DNA from: an uncultured Actinomycetes bacterium
Lineage (GTDB): Bacteria; Actinomycetota; Actinomycetes; S36-B12
Assembly (NCBI GenBank): GCA_913061025.1
Contig: CAJXUJ010000004.1
Location: forward strand, 1 to 32,759
DNA: 32,759 bases
Direction of reading: 5' to 3'
This document shows positions 23,929-31,111 of the stretch, one piece after another (the stretch's first letter is position 1; each line of letters opens with the position of its first letter). Both the position numbers and the translations under genes were made by a program. Under the pieces are notes generated by a model that had not been told where the DNA came from, did not search any database, and saw nothing but the letters and a program-made list of their open reading frames with translations.

Positions 23929-24277
23929 TCGGATTGAGATCTACGGGATCAGCGGTTGGGGGTATCACGGAGTTCTCGCTTCTGAGAAGGAGGCTGGCCA
24001 GGAGTTCAGCGTTGACGTGATGATCGAGTTGACCCGTGCGAGTCTCGAAGACGATCTGGTTCACACCGTTGACTACTCGGTGGTTGCAGAGCGCGTGTAC
24101 GCCATCATCGTCGGCGAATCGATGGATCTCATCGAAACGGTCGCCGAGCGCATCATCGATTCCTGCCGGGAGTTCTCCGGTGTTGCAGCCGTTGAAGTTG
24201 CCGTGCACAAGCCTTCCGCGCCGATCAGTGTGCCGTTCCGGGACGTGGTTGTGCGCATTCGCCGGGAATTCATCTAA
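23921..24277 (+). CDS. folB: Dihydroneopterin aldolase FolB
   Basis: FolB cleaves 7,8-dihydroneopterin to 6-hydroxymethyl-dihydropterin. The 118-residue sequence begins DRIEIYGISGWGYHGVLASE, the family N-terminus with the catalytic-region Tyr-His-Gly. It has DDLVHTVDYSVVAERV and LIETVAERIID, with the pterin-binding Glu, and VAVHKPSAPI with the conserved Lys. GGGAGAAG lies upstream of the ATG. An in-frame start at 23831 would lie inside folP and is not used. folK follows 2 bp later. Confidence 0.95.
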   Translation: MADRIEIYGISGWGYHGVLASEKEAGQEFSVDVMIELTRASLEDDLVHTVDYSVVAERVYAIIVGESMDLIETVAERIIDSCREFSGVAAVEVAVHKPSAPISVPFRDVVVRIRREFI

Positions 24278-24279
24278 CA

Positions 24280-24780
24280 ATGCGTTACGTCATTGCCATC
24301 GGCTCCAACCTTGGAGAACCTGAGGCGAGTGTTCGTCGAGCGATGGAGGCGGTCGAGTCCCGGCTCGAGTCTTCGTTCTCGAGGCGTTCGTCCTTATACA
24401 GAACGGAGCCGGTCGGCGGTCCCGAGCAACCGGACTACGTGAATGCCGTGATCGTGGTGGAGGCCGATGCTGATCCGGTGAATGTCCTGCGCACGTTGCA
24501 CGAGATCGAGGCGCAGGAGGGCAGGGTGCGCGATGTGAGGTGGGGGCCTCGCACGTTGGACCTCGACGTCATCGTCGCGGGTGAGACCGTGAGCGAAGAT
24601 CCCGATCTGTTGTTGCCGCATCCACGCGCCCACGAGCGGGCGTTCGTCTTGGTTCCGTGGCACGAGGTCGAGCCCGATGCGATTCTCGGGGGTCACGGGC
24701 CGATCACCGCGTTGATCGAACGCGGTTTCCCCGGCCAGGCCATCGAAGTAATTCCCTCCGGTGAAGGGATGTGGTCGTGA
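24280..24780 (+). CDS. folK: 2-amino-4-hydroxy-6-hydroxymethyldihydropteridine pyrophosphokinase FolK
   Basis: FolK activates hydroxymethyl-dihydropterin with ATP for FolP. The 166-residue protein has YVIAIGSNLGEP, SSLYRTEPVGGPEQPDYVNA, and RDVRWGPRTLDLDVI, the HPPK signature, followed by LLLPHPRAHERAFVLVPW. All are typical. It lies 2 bp after folB, and its stop overlaps the GTG of the DUF3180 gene by 4 bp. Confidence 0.96.
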   Translation: MRYVIAIGSNLGEPEASVRRAMEAVESRLESSFSRRSSLYRTEPVGGPEQPDYVNAVIVVEADADPVNVLRTLHEIEAQEGRVRDVRWGPRTLDLDVIVAGETVSEDPDLLLPHPRAHERAFVLVPWHEVEPDAILGGHGPITALIERGFPGQAIEVIPSGEGMWS

Positions 24781-25259
24781 AGCCCACCAGCGTTCGGCTC
24801 CTGGCCACCGTTGCCATCCTGGGCCTCGCCATTGGCTGGGCTGTCGCTGTCATCATCAGTGGCTGGAGTGGACGAGCAGTTCCGATTCCGGTGCTTGCAG
24901 GGTCCGCGCTCTGGCTTCTTGCCATCGCCTTGTTCGTGTGGGGAGCGGTGATCCGACCACGGCTTGGGGCGCAAATCGATCCGGCATCACATCCCGGAGT
25001 CGAACCGCTTCCGGTGCTGGTTGCGGCCCGGGTTGCAGCCATTGCGATGGCCGCCGCCCGTGTCGGAGCTTTCGTCACCGGCGTATACGCCGGACTGGCC
25101 GCGGTGACCGTGGCCGATGGCCTCTCGACCCCCGCGTCCCTGCAGTCGTTCTGGGCGTCCCTGCTTGCTGCGTCGGGTGCGGCAGCAACGAGTGTCGCCG
25201 CGGTACGACTCGAGCGGTCGTGTCTGCTGCCATCGGGTATCGATAAAGACGATCAGTGA
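24777..25259 (+). CDS. DUF3180 family membrane protein
   Basis: The 160-residue protein has about four hydrophobic segments: LLATVAILGLAIGWAVAVII, PVLAGSALWLLAIALFVWGAV, ARVGAFVTGVYAGLAAVTVA and SFWASLLAASGAAATSVAAV. Conserved-looking polar positions are IRPRLG after the second helix and AAARVGAF. This matches the DUF3180 family that follows folK in many actinobacteria. Function is unknown. The GTG at 24777 overlaps the folK stop; GAAGGG lies about 8 nt upstream. Its position suggests coupling to folate synthesis, though nothing in the sequence shows a direct role. Confidence 0.83.
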   Translation: MKPTSVRLLATVAILGLAIGWAVAVIISGWSGRAVPIPVLAGSALWLLAIALFVWGAVIRPRLGAQIDPASHPGVEPLPVLVAARVAAIAMAAARVGAFVTGVYAGLAAVTVADGLSTPASLQSFWASLLAASGAAATSVAAVRLERSCLLPSGIDKDDQ

Positions 25260-25261
25260 CC

Positions 25262-25267
25262 TAAGGT
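25262..25267 (+). promoter_or_regulatory. Putative -10 element of the 98-aa unknown gene (leaderless)
   Basis: TAAGGT lies 7 nt before the ATG at 25275, with no Shine-Dalgarno. Confidence 0.4.
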
Positions 25268-25274
25268 CTAGCCC

Positions 25275-25571
25275 ATGAGCGAGTCATCGCAGACACCCCT
25301 GGAAGATCTGCCCTTCGACGAGTTGCGGCACCGCGCCTTCCACATCGCTGAGCACCGCGTGGACATTGGCTTCTTCACCGACCTTTTCGGGCATATGCCC
25401 GGCATGGTCGCGATCGAGGGCGAGCAGGGTGATCTCGGCGCTATCGGTGGAACCTTCATCGAGACCGTGCGCGCTGTGAAAGAGATGTTCGGATCCGGAG
25501 ACATCGATCCCAGCACCGAGGCCCTCCTGCGCGCACGTTTCGCGACCTACATTCGTGAACACGAGGGCTAG
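25275..25571 (+). CDS. Conserved hypothetical small protein (98 aa)
   Basis: I do not recognise a named domain. The protein is acidic and soluble-looking: a polar N-terminus (to about residue 12), a helical stretch FDELRHRAFHIAEHRVDIGF, a Gly-rich turn with GHMPGMVAIEGEQGDLGAIGG, and a C-terminal helix ending ARFATYIREHEG. No cysteine, signal or membrane segment is present. Several histidines near 22-43 could bind metal, but this is a guess. It begins 15 bp after DUF3180 with its own leaderless-type promoter. It ends 6 bp from the convergent NuoD-like gene. Codon use resembles its neighbours, so it is very probably a real gene. Confidence 0.75.
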   Translation: MSESSQTPLEDLPFDELRHRAFHIAEHRVDIGFFTDLFGHMPGMVAIEGEQGDLGAIGGTFIETVRAVKEMFGSGDIDPSTEALLRARFATYIREHEG

Positions 25572-25582
25572 CGGCAGCTAGC
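25567..25582. terminator. Stop-codon hairpin between the 98-aa gene and the NuoD-like gene
   Basis: GCTAGC (25567-25572) and GCTAGC (25577-25582) pair around GGCA. The TAG stops of both convergent genes lie inside the 6-bp stem. It is short, so it may be only a weak terminator. Confidence 0.35.
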
Positions 25583-26726
25583 GATCCGCGTCCCCGGTTA
25601 CGAAGAAGAAGGAACCCACGGCCGAGGAGAGTTCCGTCAGCGGGGTGCCCGGTAGCGCGACCTGCATCGCCTGCAGGTGGGCGAAGCTCGGTGTCCTTGC
25701 CTTGAGTCGTACCGGTAGGGAATCACCGTCGCTGACCAGAAGCCAGCCGGCGATACCGAGTGGATTTTGGGTGCGCACGTGAACCGTCCCCTCAGGTGCT
25801 CGCAGGGTCTTGGGCAACGGAACCGAATAGGGCTCGTCTTCGAGGTCCCTCAAGCGCGCGGCGCACTCGGCAATGATCGAAGAACTCACGGTGATCGAAT
25901 CGATGAGCGATAGATAGCGGGCGCGTGCGTCCCCTTCGGTCCGAACCGGTGCACTCCAATCGACATCGATGTGCTCGTAGGCCAAATAGGGGTCGTCGCG
26001 TCGCAGATCCCAATCGACGCCACTGGCGTGACCTACTGCACCGGAGCACGCATACGTACGGGCGTCGTCGTAACGAAGTAGCGCGAGATCGTTGAGTTCG
26101 TCGATCGCGGAGATGTGGTCTCGCCAGGTCGGTGCCAGGCTGCTCGCGTAAGCGGAGAGTTCAACGATGTCGGTGAGGCTGGCGTTTGGAAGCGGATGCT
26201 CCAGGCCACCGATTCGGTTGATCATTGGGTGCACGCGACCGCCGGTTGCCCGTTCCTGCCACTGCGCCCACGATTCGCGGAGGGACAGAGCATCGTCTAG
26301 CCCTCGGGCGCCGAGGAGGAGTGCGGCGGCACCTATCCGGCCGGCTTCGGCGAGCAGCATGCGAGACCACGTCGCGCGTTCGGGGGGCGTGATACCCGTG
26401 GCTTTCTCGACGGTCAAGGCCACACCGAGTTCGGATGAGACGGCCGAGAGCCAGTCGTGCCGGTTGGCCAGCATCATGATCTGTCGGTAGTCGCGAGCCT
26501 CGAAGAGTTTTTCGGCACTGCGATGCATCAGTCCTGGGCGCACGTGACACGACGTAACAACGTCGCGTCCAGACTGCACCTCGGTCTCGAGATCGATCTC
26601 AAGACCTCCGTGGTTACCGGGATGGAACTCTCCGAGATCGAGGGTTAGGCGGTTGTCTTCGGGGGTTCCCAGATATCGCGCCATCCCGATGGCAGCGGTG
26701 ATACGGCTCGTGCTCGCGGACTCCAC
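25578..26726 (-). CDS. Orphan NuoD-like (complex I 49-kDa subunit) protein
   Basis: The 382-residue protein resembles NADH dehydrogenase subunit D: FHPGNHGGLEIDLETE aligns with the HPxxHGxLR quinone-site loop. RPGLMHRSAEKLFEARDYRQ aligns with the H-R-x-x-E-K-x-x-E-x-x-x-Y-x-Q block that includes the quinone-site Tyr, and SAVGSFFFVTGDADR aligns with the usual C-terminal end. The middle is divergent. No other nuo genes are near, so it is an orphan paralogue; Streptomyces has a similar NuoD2-type gene at this locus. The start is GTG at 26726, 4 bp after the methyltransferase stop. A downstream ATG at residue 15 is an alternative. Its electron-transfer role is unproven. Confidence 0.72.
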   Translation of the reverse strand: MESASTSRITAAIGMARYLGTPEDNRLTLDLGEFHPGNHGGLEIDLETEVQSGRDVVTSCHVRPGLMHRSAEKLFEARDYRQIMMLANRHDWLSAVSSELGVALTVEKATGITPPERATWSRMLLAEAGRIGAAALLLGARGLDDALSLRESWAQWQERATGGRVHPMINRIGGLEHPLPNASLTDIVELSAYASSLAPTWRDHISAIDELNDLALLRYDDARTYACSGAVGHASGVDWDLRRDDPYLAYEHIDVDWSAPVRTEGDARARYLSLIDSITVSSSIIAECAARLRDLEDEPYSVPLPKTLRAPEGTVHVRTQNPLGIAGWLLVSDGDSLPVRLKARTPSFAHLQAMQVALPGTPLTELSSAVGSFFFVTGDADR

Positions 26727-26730
26727 CTTC

Positions 26731-27690
26731 CTATGCTCGCATCCCGGTGGTTCCGCGCTGCTCGATCAGCCATGCGAAGGAGCCCAGCGCGGGCGGCCAG
26801 GAATCCAAAGATGTATCGCCGAGTAGTTCCGATTGATGGTGGATCGCCGATCGTGGGCCTGCGCACGCATCCAGGGCGACGTGCGCGGTGATGTTCATCG
26901 AGCCATCGGGAACGGCGGATCGGGGCGCGCCGTTCGCGAAACCCTTCATAGTCCCGCCATCCCACAGCCCAGCCGCTCGATCCGCGCGGTGGTGCGCGTA
27001 ATCGATCGCGACGCAGTAGCCGTTGTCGATCGTCTGCGTAAGGCCTCTCCACACCCGGTCACGCGTGGTACCAATCTCCCGGCGCGCGAAAGCGCGCGTC
27101 GGGGGCCACCACCGGTCCAGCCAGTCCGCTGCTTCAACCCGTGTCGTATTTCCGAGATAGCGATCGGCTGCCGGATCCCCGAGAAGAGGGCCGAGGTCTT
27201 CTGCTCCGCTCGTGGGGTCGACGAGTACTACGCGTGGCCGCACCTGGTCATCGAGTTCGACGATGGGGCACGCGATGTCATCGAGGAACTCATGCGCGAC
27301 CAGGATTCCGTTGACCGACTCTGCCGATCCGAGGATCTCCGAATCGCCCTCGGCTAGTTCGCGTTGCTGCCACACAATTCTTGTTGGCAGATCCGCAGGG
27401 CGGGGTCGTTGATCGATGCCAATCAACGTCGTCGACTTGGGGACCCGAGTTGACAGTTGGCGTAGCAGTTCACCGGATCCGGAGCCGACGTCGATGATTG
27501 CTAAATCCTTGGTCGATTCCTCGAGGTTGGTGAGGAGATTCGCAAGGGTCTGTGCAGTGCGCGTGCTGGCGTGAACCGGCGTCTGGAAGTGCTGTTCGGC
27601 ATGGTGAGACGTGTAGAAGTCACGATTCGCCTGGTTCCAACTATCCAGCCACGGATGTTCCGCGCAAACTCGGCTATCGGCCCGTGACAT
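26731..27690 (-). CDS. NDUFAF7/DUF185-like SAM-dependent methyltransferase
   Basis: The 319-residue protein has a class I methyltransferase motif AIIDVGSGSGELLRQL (about 64-79). GILVAHEFLDDIACPIVEL (about 128-146) is the N-E-x-x-D-like block of the NDUFAF7/MidA (DUF185) family. VAIDYAHHRADRA and a C-terminal NITAHVALDA follow. Human NDUFAF7 methylates the NuoD homologue NDUFS2 during complex I assembly. Here the gene directly precedes a NuoD-like gene on the same strand, so that protein is its natural candidate substrate. The ATG at 27690 has no Shine-Dalgarno; TAGCGT lies 6 nt upstream. Confidence 0.75.
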   Translation of the reverse strand: MSRADSRVCAEHPWLDSWNQANRDFYTSHHAEQHFQTPVHASTRTAQTLANLLTNLEESTKDLAIIDVGSGSGELLRQLSTRVPKSTTLIGIDQRPRPADLPTRIVWQQRELAEGDSEILGSAESVNGILVAHEFLDDIACPIVELDDQVRPRVVLVDPTSGAEDLGPLLGDPAADRYLGNTTRVEAADWLDRWWPPTRAFARREIGTTRDRVWRGLTQTIDNGYCVAIDYAHHRADRAAGLWDGGTMKGFANGAPRSAVPDGSMNITAHVALDACAGPRSAIHHQSELLGDTSLDSWPPALGSFAWLIEQRGTTGMRA

Positions 27691-27696
27691 GTCGGC

Positions 27697-27702
27697 ACGC
27701 TA
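27697..27702 (-). promoter_or_regulatory. Putative -10 of the methyltransferase/NuoD-like operon (leaderless)
   Basis: TAGCGT on the minus strand lies 6 nt before the ATG at 27690. It is 10 bp from the opposing -10 of the DUF2520 gene. Confidence 0.42.
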
Positions 27703-27712
27703 GTGCCACCCC

Positions 27713-27718
27713 TAGGCT
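27713..27718 (+). promoter_or_regulatory. Putative -10 of the DUF2520-panC-nadBC-coaX run (leaderless)
   Basis: TAGGCT lies 8 nt before GTG 27727. The same hexamer precedes moeA and folE. It supports GTG 27727, not the in-frame codon at 27703, as the start. Confidence 0.45.
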
Positions 27719-27726
27719 TCATTGTC

Positions 27727-28611
27727 GTGAGTGAGGCATCGCCGTCACGTTTGCGGATCGCGATCGTCGGTTCCGGCCGCGTTGGTGCGGTGTTGGGGTC
27801 TGCCTGGCGGAGGGCCGGTCACACCATCGTTGGAGTGACGGCTCGCTCGGATACGTCGCGGCTTCGTGCCGAAGCATTGCTGCCCGGGGTGCCGATCTCC
27901 GATGCATCGACGATCACGCATGAGGCGGACCTCGTCTTCATCGCAGTTCCCGACCGCGAGCTCGCGGCGGTTGTCGAAGATCTTGCCGATAGCGGGGCGC
28001 TGCGATCCGGCCAGTTCGTGGTGCATCCGGCAGGGAGGTACGGACTCGATGTGCTCGCCCCCGCGGCGGTCGCCGGAGCGGTTCCGTTGGCCATCCACCC
28101 GGCACTGCCGCTCACCGGCACCACCATGGATCTCGATCGTCTGACCGGGGCAGCCTTCGGAGTGACGGCGCCGGAAGGGATGCGCAGCATCGCGGAAGCA
28201 CTCGTCGTCGAGTTGGGTGGCGAACCGGTCTGGGTCCCGGAACAAGCGCGAACCGCGTATCACGCCGCACTCGCGCTTGCCGCGAATTACTCCATGACAC
28301 TGGTCAACGAGGCCGTCGCGATCCTCCAGGACACCGGCGCGGAATCACCTCAACGCATTCTCGGCCCGCTGGTGCGGGCGAGTGTCGAGACGGCACTCGA
28401 GCGTGGTGACCGCGCCCAGACGGGACCGATCTCACGCGCCGATGCGTCGACGGTCGCCGATCACGTGCGCGTTCTGCAGGAGAGTTCTCCGCTGGCTGCA
28501 CAGGCCTACCGAGCCCTCGGTCGACTTACTGTCGATCGTCTGCTGGAGGTAGGAGTCCTCGATACCGATGGAGCATCGGCGGTCCTACGGGAACTGGAGG
28601 AAATCCAGTGA
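27727..28611 (+). CDS. Rossmann-like/DUF2520 dehydrogenase-like protein
   Basis: The 294-residue protein has an N-terminal NAD(P)-binding motif, RIAIVGSGRVGAVLG (about 9-23), then DLVFIAVPDRELAAVVEDLA. A HPALPLTG segment and a helical DUF2520 C-terminal half (from about 175) follow. The layout is that of 6-phosphogluconate dehydrogenase-like reductases. It overlaps panC by 4 bp. No panE is in view, and the alternative ketopantoate reductase PanG is, as I recall, of a similar Rossmann/DUF2520 type. A pantothenate role is therefore plausible but unproven. GTG 27727 is chosen from the leaderless signature; a longer in-frame form from 27703 would include the -10 element. Confidence 0.8.
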   Translation: MSEASPSRLRIAIVGSGRVGAVLGSAWRRAGHTIVGVTARSDTSRLRAEALLPGVPISDASTITHEADLVFIAVPDRELAAVVEDLADSGALRSGQFVVHPAGRYGLDVLAPAAVAGAVPLAIHPALPLTGTTMDLDRLTGAAFGVTAPEGMRSIAEALVVELGGEPVWVPEQARTAYHAALALAANYSMTLVNEAVAILQDTGAESPQRILGPLVRASVETALERGDRAQTGPISRADASTVADHVRVLQESSPLAAQAYRALGRLTVDRLLEVGVLDTDGASAVLRELEEIQ

Positions 28612-29441
28612 AGGTCGGTCGGATCGTTCCGCCTGTTGAACCCGGCGTCACCCGGGTTCTGGTTCCAACTATGGGAGCCCTGCATGACGGGCACCGGTCT
28701 CTTATGCGCGCTGCACGGGTACAGGCGGGTGAGTCGGGGGAAGTGGTGGTCAGCGTTTTCGTCAACCCGACGCAGTTCGCTCAGGGAGAGGACTTCGATG
28801 CGTACCCGCGGACCTTGGATGCCGACGAGCACGTGTGTCGAGCCGAAGGCGTTGATTTTCTTTATGCACCAACGGTTTCGGATATCTACGGGGGCGATGA
28901 CCGCCACGACCGCATCACGATCGACCCGGGCACGTTGGGGCGCGAACTCGAGGGCGAAGCGAGGCCCACGCACTTCTCCGGTGTTCTGACGGTGGTGTCG
29001 ATTCTGTTTCACCGGGTGCAGCCGGATATTGCAGTCTTTGGCGAAAAGGACTATCAGCAATTGCAGTTGATCCGTCGTATGAACGATGATCTCGGATTTG
29101 GAATTCGTGTCGTCGGTATTGAGACGGTTCGTGATGTCGACGGTGTCGCCTTGAGCTCACGCAATGCGTATCTGTCGTCCCAAGCTCGTCGTCGCGCCGC
29201 ATCAATACCCGCGGCGATGAATGCCGCGCAGTCGGCCGCCGTCGATGGAACTGGTGCAGCAAAGGACGCTGCAGAGGAAGTTCTGCGTGCGGGCGGTGTA
29301 GAGATCGACTACGTGGAGGTTCGTTCGGTGGACCTTGGAGAAGGCCCGGAGCAGGGACCGGCTCGATTACTGATTGCCTGCATGGTTGAGGGCACTCGAT
29401 TGATCGATAACTGCTTAATCACCGTTGGAGAGGGTCGATGA
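28608..29441 (+). CDS. panC: Pantothenate synthetase PanC
   Basis: PanC condenses pantoate and beta-alanine using ATP. The 277-residue protein has LVPTMGALHDGHRSLMRAA (with the HxGH-type ATP motif as HDGH), VSVFVNPTQFAQGEDFDAYPR, THFSGVLTVVSILFHRVQPD, and FGEKDYQQLQLIRRM, followed by RDVDGVALSSRNAYLS. All match the family. The GTG start overlaps the preceding stop by 4 bp and has GGAGG upstream. nadB overlaps its end by 4 bp. panB and panD are not in the window. Confidence 0.96.
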   Translation: MKVGRIVPPVEPGVTRVLVPTMGALHDGHRSLMRAARVQAGESGEVVVSVFVNPTQFAQGEDFDAYPRTLDADEHVCRAEGVDFLYAPTVSDIYGGDDRHDRITIDPGTLGRELEGEARPTHFSGVLTVVSILFHRVQPDIAVFGEKDYQQLQLIRRMNDDLGFGIRVVGIETVRDVDGVALSSRNAYLSSQARRRAASIPAAMNAAQSAAVDGTGAAKDAAEEVLRAGGVEIDYVEVRSVDLGEGPEQGPARLLIACMVEGTRLIDNCLITVGEGR

Positions 29442-31111
29442 AGGTCAAGACGCCAATCCCCAGTCGGCTTGATGCTCCGCCGCCGGGGTGGACGGCGCGA
29501 GCCGACGTTGTTGTTGTCGGTTCCGGTGTTGCTGGGCTCACCACTGCCTTGCGCGTGCGCGCTTTGGGGCTGAGCGTGTTACTGGTCACCAAGGCGACGG
29601 TGGACGAAGGCTCGACCCGCTGGGCCCAGGGTGGAATCGCTGCCGCCCTCGCCGATGACGACTCTCCAGAAGAACACATGCGGGACACGTTGGAAGCCGG
29701 CGGAGGCCTGTGCAACGAGCATGCCGTCGAGATCCTGGTCAACGAGGGTCCCGATGCGGTACGCGAACTCATTTCCTGGGGGGCTCGCTTCGACACCGAC
29801 CCGACTGGGTCCATCTCCCTCACCCGTGAAGGTGGCCACCATCGCAACCGCATCGCCCATGCTGGTGGAGACGCGACGGGTGCGGAAGTCTCGCGTGCTC
29901 TCGTTGCAGCGGTCGCAGCTGATCCGGGAATCGAACTCGTCGAGAATGCCCTCGTTCTTGACCTGATCACGGCGGAGGATGGTCGAACGGCCGGCGTGAC
30001 CCTGCACGTGATCGGGCCTGGTCAGCGTGACGGCGTGGGCGCGGCGCTCGCCCCATCGGTTGTGCTTGCGACGGGTGGGTTCGGTCAGGTCTTCGGTCAG
30101 ACGACCAATCCCTACGTGGCAACAGGTGATGGTGTAGCTCTCGCGCTTCGAGCCGGCGCCGCGGTTGCCGATTTGGAGTTCGTGCAATTCCATCCGACCG
30201 TTCTGTGGCTTGGGCCGGTAGCCCAAGGTCAACAGCCCCTTGTCTCGGAAGCGGTACGTGGAGAGGGCGCAGTGCTCGTCGATGATGCTGGACGCCGCTT
30301 CATGATCGGTGAGCACCCGATGGCAGATCTGGCACCGCGGGACGTGGTGGCCAAGGCCATCATGCGCCGGATGCGTGCGACCGGCGCATCCCATGTGTGG
30401 CTGGACGGTCGTGAACTTGGTGCTGACACCTGGGTGCACCGCTTCCCGACGATCTTGGCGTCGTGCCGGATGCGGGGCATCGATCCGGTGACCGACCTCA
30501 TCCCCGTTTCCCCCGCGCAGCACTACGCGTCGGGTGGAGTGATAACCGATTTCGATGGGCGCTCCACGATTCCAGGTTTGTACGCCTGCGGTGAGGTCGC
30601 GTGCTCGGGAGTGCACGGCGCCAATCGCCTTGCCTCGAATTCCTTGCTGGAGGGTTTGGTCTTCGCCCGCCGAATCGCTACGGCTATCGGTGATGACAGG
30701 GAAGGACGTGGCAGCCCAGACGTCGGGATGACCAATGGAGCGGATCAGTCCGGGGTCATCTCCAACGCGGCTCGGCGTGCACTGCAGCAAACAATGGACA
30801 CTGACTCGGGCGTGCTGCGAAGTGAGGACTCCTTGCATGAAGCAAGCCACTGGCTGGATCAGGCTATGTCGACGTCGCAGGGCAAGCCGTGCACCGAGGA
30901 TTGGGAAACGACCAATGTCGCATCAGTTGCGCGTGTTCTCGTCGAACATGCAACTCAACGCGAGGAGACTCGCGGCTCCCACTGGCGGGAGGACCATCCG
31001 TCCAGTCGCGATGAGTGGCGGGTTCGACTTGTCACGACGATGGATACCGACGGAACCCTCAGGACGGTCATGCGACCTCCGTCGTGGGTGCCGGGTATAG
31101 AGGAGGACTAA
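29438..31111 (+). CDS. nadB: L-aspartate oxidase NadB
   Basis: NadB oxidises L-aspartate to iminoaspartate for NAD synthesis. The 557-residue flavoprotein has ADVVVVGSGVAGLTTALRVR (FAD site), GSTRWAQGGIAAAL, HRNRIAHAGGDATG, and LEFVQFHPT. It continues with SPAQHYASGGVITD and GVHGANRLASNSLLEGLVF, the succinate-dehydrogenase/NadB family blocks including the active-site region. The C-terminal helical domain is present. It overlaps panC by 4 bp (ATGA), and nadC starts at the next base. nadA is absent from the window. Confidence 0.96.
   Translation: MKVKTPIPSRLDAPPPGWTARADVVVVGSGVAGLTTALRVRALGLSVLLVTKATVDEGSTRWAQGGIAAALADDDSPEEHMRDTLEAGGGLCNEHAVEILVNEGPDAVRELISWGARFDTDPTGSISLTREGGHHRNRIAHAGGDATGAEVSRALVAAVAADPGIELVENALVLDLITAEDGRTAGVTLHVIGPGQRDGVGAALAPSVVLATGGFGQVFGQTTNPYVATGDGVALALRAGAAVADLEFVQFHPTVLWLGPVAQGQQPLVSEAVRGEGAVLVDDAGRRFMIGEHPMADLAPRDVVAKAIMRRMRATGASHVWLDGRELGADTWVHRFPTILASCRMRGIDPVTDLIPVSPAQHYASGGVITDFDGRSTIPGLYACGEVACSGVHGANRLASNSLLEGLVFARRIATAIGDDREGRGSPDVGMTNGADQSGVISNAARRALQQTMDTDSGVLRSEDSLHEASHWLDQAMSTSQGKPCTEDWETTNVASVARVLVEHATQREETRGSHWREDHPSSRDEWRVRLVTTMDTDGTLRTVMRPPSWVPGIEED

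Noticed and set aside
26731-27690. NDUFAF7-type target Arg expected in the adjacent NuoD-like protein
   Set aside because: In my hand alignment the equivalent position is Thr, so I did not claim that this specific methylation is conserved.
29579-30850. 423-codon open frame antisense to nadB
   Set aside because: nadB has all family motifs; the antisense product resembles no protein family.
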